DNA from: Flavobacterium ginsenosidimutans
Lineage (GTDB): Bacteria; Bacteroidota; Bacteroidia; Flavobacteriales; Flavobacteriaceae
Assembly: GCF_003254625.1 (NCBI RefSeq)
Contig: NZ_QJRJ01000065.1
Location: forward strand, 1 to 64,000
Length of the DNA: 64,000 nt
Reading direction: 5' to 3'
The position numbers and the translations under genes were made by a program. Below the pieces are notes generated by a model. That model had not been told where the DNA came from. It was given only the letters and a program-made list of their open reading frames with translations, and searched no databases. This document shows, one piece after another, positions 32,827 to 41,669 of this stretch. The first letter of the stretch is position 1; every line of letters begins with the position of its first letter.

Positions 32827-34011
32827 ATGAAAATACTTATAATAAACTCAGGAAGTTCTTCAATTAAATACCAATTAATGGTAATGCCAGAAAATGAAGT
32901 AATTTGTTCTGGAATGATTGATAGAATTGGCTTAGAAACTTCAAATGTTACTTTTAAAACTGCGACAGCTTCACGTGAAGAAACGCTACCAATCCCGAAC
33001 CACAAAGTAGGTTTACAAAAAGTAGCTAATATGCTTTTAGATCCTGAAAAAGGCGTTATTAAATCAACTTCAGAGATTGCTGCTGTTGGACATCGCGTTG
33101 TGCATGGCGGAAGCGATTTTAGTGCTACAGTAAAAATTGATGAAAAAGTAAAAGCAAAAATTAAACAGCTTTTTGAATTGGCTCCATTACACAATCCTGC
33201 TAATTTAGAAGGAATTAATGTGGCAGAAGAAATTTTTAGTTCGGCTGAGCAAATTGCGGTTTTTGATACGGCTTTTCATCAAACAATGCCAGAAGTAGCT
33301 TATAAATATGCTATTCCGAATTATTTGTTAACGGAAAACAAAGTGCGAGTTTACGGTTTTCATGGAACAAGTCATAAATATGTTTCTGAAAAAGCGATTA
33401 ATTATTTACAGAACAATTCGAAAATAATTACAATTCATTTAGGAAACGGCTGTAGTATGGCAGCTATTAAAAACGGAAAATGTATTGACACTTCAATGGG
33501 ATTTTCTCCTTCAAATGGTTTAATAATGGGAACGCGTGCGGGAGATATTGACCAGTCGGTTGTATTTTATATGATTAAAAATTTAGGATACACTCCAGAC
33601 GAAGTGAATGCAGTTTTATTGAAGCAAAGTGGTATGCTTGGGCTTACAGGTTACAGTGATTTGCGTGATATTGAAGCAGAAGCAGAGAAAGGAAATAAAG
33701 ATTGTCAGTTAGCGTTACAAATGAATGCGTACAGAATTAGAAAAACAATCGGAGCTTACACTGCGGCCTTAAACGGACTAGATGCAATTGTTTTTACGGC
33801 TGGAATTGGCGAGAATTCTTCATTTATGCGTAATTTAATTTGTACTGATATGGATTATTTTGGAATTGAAATTGAGAAAGAAAAGAATCAAATTCGTTCT
33901 AAAGAATTACGTGAAATAAATTCTGAAAAATCTATTGTAAAGGTTTTAGTTGTTCCAACAGATGAAGAATATGAAATTGCAAATCAGGTTTTTAACTTAC
34001 TAGAGAATTAG
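32827..34011 (+). CDS. ackA: Acetate kinase
   Basis: Makes ATP and acetate from acetyl phosphate and ADP, partner of Pta. The 394-residue protein shows the ASKHA family marks: ILIINSGSSSIKYQLM at the N-terminus, GHRVVHGG near 91, FDTAFHQTMP near 148, FHGTSHKYV near 180, and MGTRAGDIDQ near 237. Length is normal. Its start is preceded directly by an octamer array, so initiation probably does not use a Shine-Dalgarno site. Confidence 0.97.
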   Translation: MKILIINSGSSSIKYQLMVMPENEVICSGMIDRIGLETSNVTFKTATASREETLPIPNHKVGLQKVANMLLDPEKGVIKSTSEIAAVGHRVVHGGSDFSATVKIDEKVKAKIKQLFELAPLHNPANLEGINVAEEIFSSAEQIAVFDTAFHQTMPEVAYKYAIPNYLLTENKVRVYGFHGTSHKYVSEKAINYLQNNSKIITIHLGNGCSMAAIKNGKCIDTSMGFSPSNGLIMGTRAGDIDQSVVFYMIKNLGYTPDEVNAVLLKQSGMLGLTGYSDLRDIEAEAEKGNKDCQLALQMNAYRIRKTIGAYTAALNGLDAIVFTAGIGENSSFMRNLICTDMDYFGIEIEKEKNQIRSKELREINSEKSIVKVLVVPTDEEYEIANQVFNLLEN

Positions 34012-34032
34012 ATTTGAAAGAATATTAGAAAG

Positions 34033-34059
34033 AACTCCTCAATTCGAGGAGTTTTTTTT
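34033..34059 (+). terminator. Intrinsic terminator of ackA
   Basis: Stem ACTCCTC / GAGGAGT with loop AATTC and a run of T after the ackA stop codon. Confidence 0.9.
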
Positions 34060-34085
34060 AGCTCTAAAAATTAAATATTTGTGAG

Positions 34086-34093
34086 TATCTTTG
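34086..34093 (+). promoter_or_regulatory. -7 element of the PUL regulator gene
   Basis: TATCTTTG matches TAnnTTTG. It overlaps the alternative TTG start codon at 34091 and so argues for the next in-frame TTG at 34112. Confidence 0.55.
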
Positions 34094-34111
34094 AATTTAA
34101 AAACGAATATC

Positions 34112-36856
34112 TTGAAATCGATACTTTTTAAATCAGTTTTCTTCTTTTTCATCGCTTTACAACTTCAAGCACAAGAATTACTTCCATTTGTCGAAAATTA
34201 CAGTAAATCAGATTATCAGGGTGATAATCAAATCTGGAATGTAGCACAAGGAAATGATGATGCCATGTATTTTGCCAATAATCATTACTTATTGCGTTAC
34301 GATGGCGTAAAATGGGAAAAATATACACTTCCAAATAAAACTATTATCCGATCAATTTTGATTGAAGGCGATAAAATTTATTCTGGCTCTTATAAAGAAT
34401 TTGGTTATTGGTATAGAAAAGATGGAACAATGCATTATGTTTCAATTACCAAAAATCTTAGATTATTTGACGAAAGAGATAACGAAGAAATCTGGAAGAT
34501 TTTTAGATTCAATGGATCACTTTATTTTCAATCCTTCAACGATGTTTTCATTTACAACGGAAAAACAATTAAGAAAATTAAGTTTCCGTTTCTGATTTCG
34601 TATTGTTTTGGTGTAGATCAAAATTTATACGTAGCTTCTGTACAGGACGGGATTTTTAAAATGAATGGTAACCATATTGCCAACCCTAAAGGATGGAATG
34701 TTTTAAAAAACACTGTTGTCCATGCCATAGAAAAATATCAAAACAAGACTTACATATTTACACAGAAAAAAGGAGTTTTTATTGTAGAGAAAAATGGTTT
34801 AAAAAGTTGGGATAATCCGATAAATGAAACTTTAAAATCGGCTACAATAAATGTGGCAAAATTTATCAAAGACGAAAAGCTAATTATTGGGACTGGAAAC
34901 AGGGGGATTTACCTATTGGATTTAAAGAACAATTCCTATAAAAATATTGAACGTGACAATGTTTTGATGAATAATTCGGTTTTAAGTTTAGGATTTGACA
35001 AAGAAAACGACTTATGGGTAGGTTTGGATAATGGTATTGCGCATGTTGAGGTTAATTCGCCTATTTCTTTCTTTTATGATAATTCTGGTCTTTTAGGGTC
35101 GGTTTATGCTGTGGCTGCAATTAATAAAGGATATTTGATTGCTTCAAATCATGGAATTTTTGAGTATAGTTCAGGGAAATTCAACATGATGCCAAATACA
35201 CAAGGGCAGGGTTGGAATATTTCTTTTATAGACGGAAAATATATTATAGGACATAATGACGGAACTTTTTCATATGAAAATAATGCTTTGACAAAAATAA
35301 ACGGGATAAGCGGTGGTTGGAATATGTCTAAAAGCAGTATCAATAATACTTATTTCCAATCGACATATAGTGGTATTCTGGTTTATGATGATCCTACTAA
35401 TTTATCTCATTATAAAATCATAAAAGATCTTGCTAAACCAATAAAATATGTTGCTCAAAATAAGAAAAACGAAATTTGGGCTGCTGATAATTATCGAGGT
35501 TTATATCGTGTTTTGTTAGATGATAATTACAATACTTTAAAAGTAGAAAATGTCACTCAGCAAAGTAAAATAAAGAATGATTTCGGAATTAAGATTTTTG
35601 AGTTTAGAAAAGAAATACTTTTCCTTATTAATAATTCTTGGTATACCTATAATTCAATTGCTAATAAACTGGAGCAAAATGACTTGTTTAATGCAAGTTT
35701 CAAGAATGTAACAGATGTTGTGTCTATTGATGAAGACCATTTTATGGTTTTGCAAAACGGAATCTTATATCACATTTATGCTCAAGGAAATAAATTTATC
35801 TGGAATATAATTCAGGAGAAATATTATAAAGGAAAGCTGATAAACGAAAATTTAAGAATCTTCAAAAAAGACAATTATTATTTGTTTAATCTGGATGACG
35901 GATTTATTTCGCTTAAGCTTGAATATGAAAACAAACAAAATTCAAAAGTTGAAATCGAAGCGTTTAGTAATGATGTTTTAATTCCAAACGATGAGAAAAT
36001 AAAGTTCAATACAGAATTAAAGATAAATGTCATTTCTGGAATTTACGGAGCAAGTAAACCAAATCTATTTTATAAACTAGACAAGGAAAAAGATTTTGTC
36101 CCAATTTCTGACGGATTAATTGTTTTGAATAATTTAATAAGCGGTTATCATTCTGTTGAAATATTTAAACACGATGGTGCAACTTATGACAAAGTTTCTT
36201 CCTATAAATTTAAAGTAGCAGAACCTTGGTATTTTTCTTTCTGGATGATTCTGCTTTATTTACTTGTTGTTGGTGTAGTTCTATTTTTCTATTATAAATG
36301 GAATAAACTTCGCTATATGCAAAAATTAAAATTGCAGGCTGAAGAATTAAAACATCAGAGAGAAATTCTTGAGATGGAGTTGAAGAAAGAAAACGAACTT
36401 AATATTCAAGAATACGAAAAACATATCTTGGAATTAGAATTGCAGGCAAAATCTTCAGAAGTAGCGGGTAAATCTTTATCAATTGCCAAACAAACAGAAA
36501 TGATTGACAAAATTCAAGGTATTTTGGAAACCGAAAAAGATTTTGGCAAACTTAAAAATGAAATTAGAAAAGCAATTAAGATCAATGAAGTGAATAAGCA
36601 CGAATGGGAAACTTTTGAAACCAATCTGAATCAAATTCACAATGAGTTTATTATTAACCTTTCTAAAAAATATCCACAACTAACTCCAAAGGATATAAAA
36701 CTGTGTGTTTATCTAAAAATGAACCTTTCTTCTAAAGAAATTGCTCCTATGATGAATATCTCTTTTAGAGGTGTAGAATTGCATAGATATCGTCTTAGAA
36801 AGAAGCTAAACCTTACTCAGGACGAAAACCTGTCAAAGTTTTTATTAACTCTGTAA
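34112..36856 (+). CDS. Membrane-spanning one-component regulator of the PUL
   Basis: Predicted sensor-regulator of 914 residues. A signal peptide (SILFKSVFFFFIALQLQAQ) leads to a periplasmic propeller-like region (about 25-620; repeated short strands with WNV, WKY and ENDLWVGLDNG) and a Y_Y_Y-like domain before a single membrane helix (about 706-728). A coiled coil and a C-terminal LuxR-type HTH (about 850-905, LTPKDIKLCVYL, then SSKEIAPMMNIS) follow. Unlike HTCS regulators it has no histidine kinase or receiver, so sensing and DNA binding are in one chain. No ATG start exists; TTG at 34112 fits the promoter best. Confidence 0.8.
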   Translation: MKSILFKSVFFFFIALQLQAQELLPFVENYSKSDYQGDNQIWNVAQGNDDAMYFANNHYLLRYDGVKWEKYTLPNKTIIRSILIEGDKIYSGSYKEFGYWYRKDGTMHYVSITKNLRLFDERDNEEIWKIFRFNGSLYFQSFNDVFIYNGKTIKKIKFPFLISYCFGVDQNLYVASVQDGIFKMNGNHIANPKGWNVLKNTVVHAIEKYQNKTYIFTQKKGVFIVEKNGLKSWDNPINETLKSATINVAKFIKDEKLIIGTGNRGIYLLDLKNNSYKNIERDNVLMNNSVLSLGFDKENDLWVGLDNGIAHVEVNSPISFFYDNSGLLGSVYAVAAINKGYLIASNHGIFEYSSGKFNMMPNTQGQGWNISFIDGKYIIGHNDGTFSYENNALTKINGISGGWNMSKSSINNTYFQSTYSGILVYDDPTNLSHYKIIKDLAKPIKYVAQNKKNEIWAADNYRGLYRVLLDDNYNTLKVENVTQQSKIKNDFGIKIFEFRKEILFLINNSWYTYNSIANKLEQNDLFNASFKNVTDVVSIDEDHFMVLQNGILYHIYAQGNKFIWNIIQEKYYKGKLINENLRIFKKDNYYLFNLDDGFISLKLEYENKQNSKVEIEAFSNDVLIPNDEKIKFNTELKINVISGIYGASKPNLFYKLDKEKDFVPISDGLIVLNNLISGYHSVEIFKHDGATYDKVSSYKFKVAEPWYFSFWMILLYLLVVGVVLFFYYKWNKLRYMQKLKLQAEELKHQREILEMELKKENELNIQEYEKHILELELQAKSSEVAGKSLSIAKQTEMIDKIQGILETEKDFGKLKNEIRKAIKINEVNKHEWETFETNLNQIHNEFIINLSKKYPQLTPKDIKLCVYLKMNLSSKEIAPMMNISFRGVELHRYRLRKKLNLTQDENLSKFLLTL

Positions 36857-36917
36857 GATTTGGTTTTGTTTTTTACAGAATTTATATTTTTCCATATCAT
36901 TTTTTATATAATTGTGA

Positions 36918-37057
36918 TACATCATTACTACATCATAATGTTATGTTAAACGAATTTCTTTAACATTTATAGTGTTGATAATCATTGTTGTAAGGTAAAA
37001 TTTTAACATAATGATGTAGCTATGTTGTAGTGGTGTTTGATGTACTACAACGTTGTA
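36918..37057 (+). promoter_or_regulatory. Putative operator region upstream of susC
   Basis: TACATCAT occurs at 36918-36925 and 36929-36936 (11 bases apart, one helical turn), inverted as ATGATGTA at 37011-37018 and as TGATGTA at 37038-37044. TACAACGTTGTA, a perfect 12-base palindrome, is at 37046-37057. These are candidate sites for the adjacent LuxR-type regulator. Confidence 0.5.
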
Positions 37058-37100
37058 ATTGCTTAATTTGGCTCTACTAACTTAAACGATTACGTACTGT

Positions 37101-40100
37101 ATGAAAAATTTTATTTTTAGCTTTTTAGCTCTCTTGTTGCTGCCTACATATATGATGGGGCAAGCACAAGCAATTAAAGGAAAAGTAGTAGACAGTAGCG
37201 GAATGGGAGTTCCAGGAGCAATTATTAGTGCTTCAGAATCCAGAACTTCTGCTGATGCTGACTTCGATGGTAATTTCACCATTAATGCAAAACCAGGAGA
37301 AATTTTAAAAGTTTCTATGCTTGGTTTCGATGCAGTTTCTGTTCCGGCAGCTGCAGGTATGTCAATCACTTTAAAAGAAGCTGGTGATACAGCCTTAAAA
37401 GAGGTGGTTGTAATTGGTTACGGTACCAGAAAGAAAATTGATAATACTACTGCCGTGGCTTCATTAAAAGCAGAAGATGTTACTAAAACAAAAGTTTTAA
37501 ATGCATCACAAGCTATTCAAGGTAAAGCTGCGGGTGTTCAAGTAACTTCTTCAGACGTTCCTGGAAGCACACCTTCTGTAGTTATTAGAGGTTTAGGTAC
37601 AGCATTAGGAGGTAGAAGTCCTTTATATATTGTTGATGGTATGCCAACGGAAAATATCAATAACATTAATACAAACGATATTACTTCTTATGAAATCTTA
37701 AAAGATGCTTCTGCGTTAGCTATTTATGGAACAAGAGCTGCAAACGGGGTTATCATTATTACAACTAAAAAAGGTAAAGGTGATAAAGTATCTGTAGAGA
37801 TTGAAAGTTTTGGTGGTGTTAGATCTCCATTGAAAAAAGTGAAAATGGCAAACGGAAACCAATATGCAGCTTACTCAAACGCGGCATTAGGAACAAACAC
37901 ATTTGCTGCTAATCAGCCAGTTAATACAGATTGGTTAGATGAAATTACAAGAACAGGATCTTATACCCAAAATAACGTTTCGGTTTCTGGAGCTTCTGAA
38001 AATATTAAATATTTCTTTAGTTTAGGAAACTATGAAGAGAAAGGTATTTTAAATGGTCTTGATTACGGGCGTACTACATTCAGAAACAACAATGAATTTA
38101 AACTGTCTAAGAAAGTAACGTTAAATCAAAATTTCAGTTTTACATCAGCTAAATCTTCACCAAAACCATTAGGAGCTTTTACAAATGCTTATAAACAATC
38201 TCCTATAGTACCAGTACGTTTTGCTGACGGTCAATATGGTGTTTCTCGTGTAGATGCTAATGGTGTAGCTGCTCCAATTGGTTCATCATTTAATAATGTT
38301 GGAAATCCAGTTGCTCAGTTAGATTTCTATAATGAACAACAAAAAAGCATTACGCTTCAAGGAGGTTTAAAATTAGATTGGGAAATTTTAAAAGAATTAA
38401 AATTTACTTCTCAGTTTAATGGTGAGTACTATAATTGGAACCAATACAATTTTGAAGATAAGCAAGGTATCTGGATGGCTGCAAACCCTAACACAACAGA
38501 AGCAGACTACGTAGCTACTCACGCATCAGATCCAGTAAATTTATTGACAAGAGGTAGAGAAGAATACTTTAACTGGAATTTATCTAACTACTTAACTTAC
38601 AACAAAGTTTTTGCAAATATTCACGACGTTGAACTTACTGCAGGTATCGAGGCTTCTGTAAAAGGGCCAAGAGAAACTTTGACTATTGCAAGAAAAAATG
38701 TAAGTGAAAATTCAGACTATTGGTCTTTGTATAATGCAAAAGACGCAACAGGTGTTCAATATGTTGGTGATGTTACTAGTTTATATGATATTAAATATAA
38801 TGAAAGCAGATTAGCTTCATACTTTGGAAGATTCCAATATAAATTAATGGACAGATATTTATTTACTGGAACTATTAGACGTGATGGATCTTCAAACTTT
38901 GGTAAAGATTACCGTTGGGGAACTTTCCCATCTTTCGGTCTTGGTTGGGTTATGACAAAAGAAAGTTTCTTAGCTGGTGTTAAAGGTGTTGATTTAATTA
39001 AATTAAGAGGAGGTTGGGGTAAATTAGGAAATCAAAATGTTCCTTTAAATACTCAAGCATATGCTTCTGGACTTAATGCTTATTTAGGAGGTTCACTTTT
39101 ATATCAAGGAACAACAATTAACTCTCAAATTGATCCGAGTTTATCTTGGGAGGTTACAGAGGAAACTTCTGTGGGTGTTGATTTTGAATTCTTAGACAGC
39201 AGATTAAAAGGATCTTTTGATTGGTATGATAAAAATACAAACAATGTTATTTTAAATACAATTCCATACATGCCATCAGGTTTGACAATCGCAACTCCTG
39301 CACACGTTGGTGAGATTTCTAACAAAGGTTATGAGGTTTCTTTACGTTGGGATGATAAGATTAACGATAACTTAAGCTATTGGGTTGGAGGAAACTTCTC
39401 TCACAATCAAAACGAACTTGCTTCTATAAAAGATTTTGATATTTCGCCAGTAATTGGAGGTAATTTAGGTAATGGTCAAAATACTAAAATGTTGAACAAA
39501 ACTTCAATTGGCCAACCATTGGGAAGCTTCTACTTATATGAGTATGCAGGTATTGACCCAGCTAATGGTAAAATGTTATACTATAATGCAGCTGGTGATA
39601 AAGTAACTCAAAACTTACTTGACGCTACAAAAGACAAAAAATATGTTGGTTCTATTTTACCTAAAAACAACTACGGTGTTACTTTAGGATTAAACTACAA
39701 AAACATTGATTTCTCTGTTGACGGTTATGGTACTGGTGGTGCTAAAGTTTACAATGGTAAAAAAGCACAACGTTTTACAGGTGAAAATGTTGAAGCTTCT
39801 TTAACAAGCGATTTCTGGACAGCATCAAATACAACAGCATCAAATCCTGCACCGTTTAATGAAGTGCCAGTTGCTTCAACATACTATATGGAATCAGGAG
39901 ATTTCTTTAGAATTAACAACATCACTTTAGGATACAAACTTCCTTTAAATGAGACAAGTTTTATCAACTATTGCAGACTTTATGTAAATGCTATTAACCC
40001 ATTTATTACTCAAAAATTCTCAGGTTTTTCTCCTGAATTAAATGGAGACGGTAATCCTTACGGAACTCAAGGGATTGAGCTAGATGCTTATCCAACATTA

Positions 40101-40136
40101 AGATCTTTCGTTATAGGTGCTAATTTAAAATTTTAA
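37101..40136 (+). CDS. SusC-family TonB-dependent outer-membrane receptor
   Basis: Outer-membrane importer of 1011 residues for an oligosaccharide bound by the SusD partner. A signal peptide (ends MMGQAQA) is followed by a carboxypeptidase-like domain (about 23-95, KGKVVDSSGMGVPGA), the TonB box region (TALKEVVVIGYGT), a plug (about 105-235, with GSTPSVVIRGLG and PLYIVDGMP) and a beta barrel ending with an aromatic residue (GANLKF). All features are complete. SusD starts 5 bases after its stop codon, so they are co-translated. Confidence 0.95.
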   Translation: MKNFIFSFLALLLLPTYMMGQAQAIKGKVVDSSGMGVPGAIISASESRTSADADFDGNFTINAKPGEILKVSMLGFDAVSVPAAAGMSITLKEAGDTALKEVVVIGYGTRKKIDNTTAVASLKAEDVTKTKVLNASQAIQGKAAGVQVTSSDVPGSTPSVVIRGLGTALGGRSPLYIVDGMPTENINNINTNDITSYEILKDASALAIYGTRAANGVIIITTKKGKGDKVSVEIESFGGVRSPLKKVKMANGNQYAAYSNAALGTNTFAANQPVNTDWLDEITRTGSYTQNNVSVSGASENIKYFFSLGNYEEKGILNGLDYGRTTFRNNNEFKLSKKVTLNQNFSFTSAKSSPKPLGAFTNAYKQSPIVPVRFADGQYGVSRVDANGVAAPIGSSFNNVGNPVAQLDFYNEQQKSITLQGGLKLDWEILKELKFTSQFNGEYYNWNQYNFEDKQGIWMAANPNTTEADYVATHASDPVNLLTRGREEYFNWNLSNYLTYNKVFANIHDVELTAGIEASVKGPRETLTIARKNVSENSDYWSLYNAKDATGVQYVGDVTSLYDIKYNESRLASYFGRFQYKLMDRYLFTGTIRRDGSSNFGKDYRWGTFPSFGLGWVMTKESFLAGVKGVDLIKLRGGWGKLGNQNVPLNTQAYASGLNAYLGGSLLYQGTTINSQIDPSLSWEVTEETSVGVDFEFLDSRLKGSFDWYDKNTNNVILNTIPYMPSGLTIATPAHVGEISNKGYEVSLRWDDKINDNLSYWVGGNFSHNQNELASIKDFDISPVIGGNLGNGQNTKMLNKTSIGQPLGSFYLYEYAGIDPANGKMLYYNAAGDKVTQNLLDATKDKKYVGSILPKNNYGVTLGLNYKNIDFSVDGYGTGGAKVYNGKKAQRFTGENVEASLTSDFWTASNTTASNPAPFNEVPVASTYYMESGDFFRINNITLGYKLPLNETSFINYCRLYVNAINPFITQKFSGFSPELNGDGNPYGTQGIELDAYPTLRSFVIGANLKF

Positions 40137-40140
40137 TATT

Positions 40141-41598
40141 ATGAAAAAGATATATATATCAATGTTAGCTCTATCAGCATTATTCTTTACAGGGTGTGCA
40201 GATGACTTTTTAGATGTTGATTCAACACAAGCTGTACCAACGACAGATGTTGATCAATACAATAGCGATAGTGGTGCAAAAACATTTGTAACTTCAATTT
40301 ACAGTAAATTCCTTGATTGGGATATGAGTTCATTTGGATGGATTGGTTTAGCAAGTATCACTTCTGATGATGCTGATAAAGGATCTTCTCCTGGTGATAC
40401 AGGAACAGATAAAGACGTTTTGGATGCCTTAACATATAATGCTTCAAACCCATCTGCAGAAAGTACTTTTATTGCTCAATACGATGGAATTAACAGATGT
40501 AACCAAGCTTTAGATATGATCCCAAAATTGGATAAAGCTGATGCTACATTAAGACAAAGATTAATGGGTGAAGCAAAATTTTTAAGAGCTTTCATGTATT
40601 TTACATTAGTAAAATGCTACGGAGGTGTTCCAATTGTTGATCGTTTACAAAGCCCAACTTCTGAGGAAGATAAAAAAATGTTGCTGACTCGTAAATCTGT
40701 AGAAGAAGTATATGCTTTTATTGAAAAAGATCTAGCAGAAGCAATTGCAGTTTTACCAAACAGAAGTGCTTATGCTGCAGATGAAAAAGCGAGAGCTTCA
40801 AAAGGAGCAGCTTATGCTTTATTAGCAAAAGTAAGTTTGTATCAAAAGAAATGGCAGCAAGTTGTAGATAACTGTGACCTAATTACAGGTTACAGTCTTA
40901 ATCCAAGCTATGCTAAAATGTTTAGATTAGAAGGTGAAAATGATGTTGAATCAATTTTCGAAATAAACGGAAACGGTGCAGTACCAACTAAAGGTATCTC
41001 AGGTTACTCAAACACACAAGGTGCTCGTGGTGCCGGTGGATGGGGATGGGGATTCAATGTTCCATCACAAAGTTTGTTAAATGCATACGAGGCAGGAGAC
41101 GTTAGAAAAGATGCTACAATTATCTTTAGAAACTCTACATTATATGATGGAAGAGTTGTGCCAGAAACGGTAGAAAATCCAATGTATAATTTTAAAGCAT
41201 ATTCTTCTTCATATACTGATGCATGGGAAACGGATGCAAATATTAAATATTTAAGATATGGTGAAGTGCTTTTAATGAAAGCTGAAGCATTAAACGAATT
41301 AGGTCAAACTTCTGAAGCTATTGGGTTATTGAACCAAATTAGACACAGAGCTCAACTAGGAGATACTCCAGCAACTACTCAAGCAGCAGTTAGAACTGCA
41401 ATCTGGAAAGAAAGAAGAGTTGAGTTAGCTTTTGAGTTTGATAGATTCTTTGATTTAGTTAGAACTGGTCAAGCTGAAAGTGCTTTTGCTGCAGACGGAA
41501 AAGTATTTACTGTAGGTAAAAATGAATTATTCCCAATTCCTGCTAACTTCATTTTGCAGGCAGACGGAATGTCTCAACAAAATCCAGGTTACAATTAA
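40141..41598 (+). CDS. SusD/RagB-family substrate-binding lipoprotein
   Basis: Cell-surface glycan-binding lipoprotein of 485 residues, acting as lid of the SusC channel. Lipobox FTGC (Cys near residue 19) is followed by ADDFLDVDSTQAVP, then the helical TPR-like core (AKFLRAFMYFTLVKCYGGVP, a typical SusD segment) and the C-terminal RYGEVLLMKAEALNELG and FPIPANFI blocks. The ligand is probably a beta-1,2-glucan oligomer, judging by the enzymes that follow. Confidence 0.95.
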   Translation: MKKIYISMLALSALFFTGCADDFLDVDSTQAVPTTDVDQYNSDSGAKTFVTSIYSKFLDWDMSSFGWIGLASITSDDADKGSSPGDTGTDKDVLDALTYNASNPSAESTFIAQYDGINRCNQALDMIPKLDKADATLRQRLMGEAKFLRAFMYFTLVKCYGGVPIVDRLQSPTSEEDKKMLLTRKSVEEVYAFIEKDLAEAIAVLPNRSAYAADEKARASKGAAYALLAKVSLYQKKWQQVVDNCDLITGYSLNPSYAKMFRLEGENDVESIFEINGNGAVPTKGISGYSNTQGARGAGGWGWGFNVPSQSLLNAYEAGDVRKDATIIFRNSTLYDGRVVPETVENPMYNFKAYSSSYTDAWETDANIKYLRYGEVLLMKAEALNELGQTSEAIGLLNQIRHRAQLGDTPATTQAAVRTAIWKERRVELAFEFDRFFDLVRTGQAESAFAADGKVFTVGKNELFPIPANFILQADGMSQQNPGYN

Positions 41599-41610
41599 TA
41601 CCACTATATA

Positions 41611-41640
41611 TCACTTCCTTCACTTTGCTGAAGGAAGTGA
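41611..41640 (+). other. Strong hairpin after susD without T-run
   Basis: A 12-base perfect stem TCACTTCCTTCA / TGAAGGAAGTGA with a 6-base loop lies between susD and the GH144 gene. The following bases are TTATTTTATT, not a clean T-run, so this looks like a partial terminator or a 3' stabilising structure that sets susCD above the enzymes. Confidence 0.7.
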
Positions 41641-41669
41641 TTATTTTATTAAAATCTTAAATTTTTATA

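Noticed and set aside
34091-34111. TTG start at 34091 for the PUL regulator
   Set aside because: This TTG overlaps the -7 element TATCTTTG at 34086-34093; the next in-frame TTG gives a better signal peptide.
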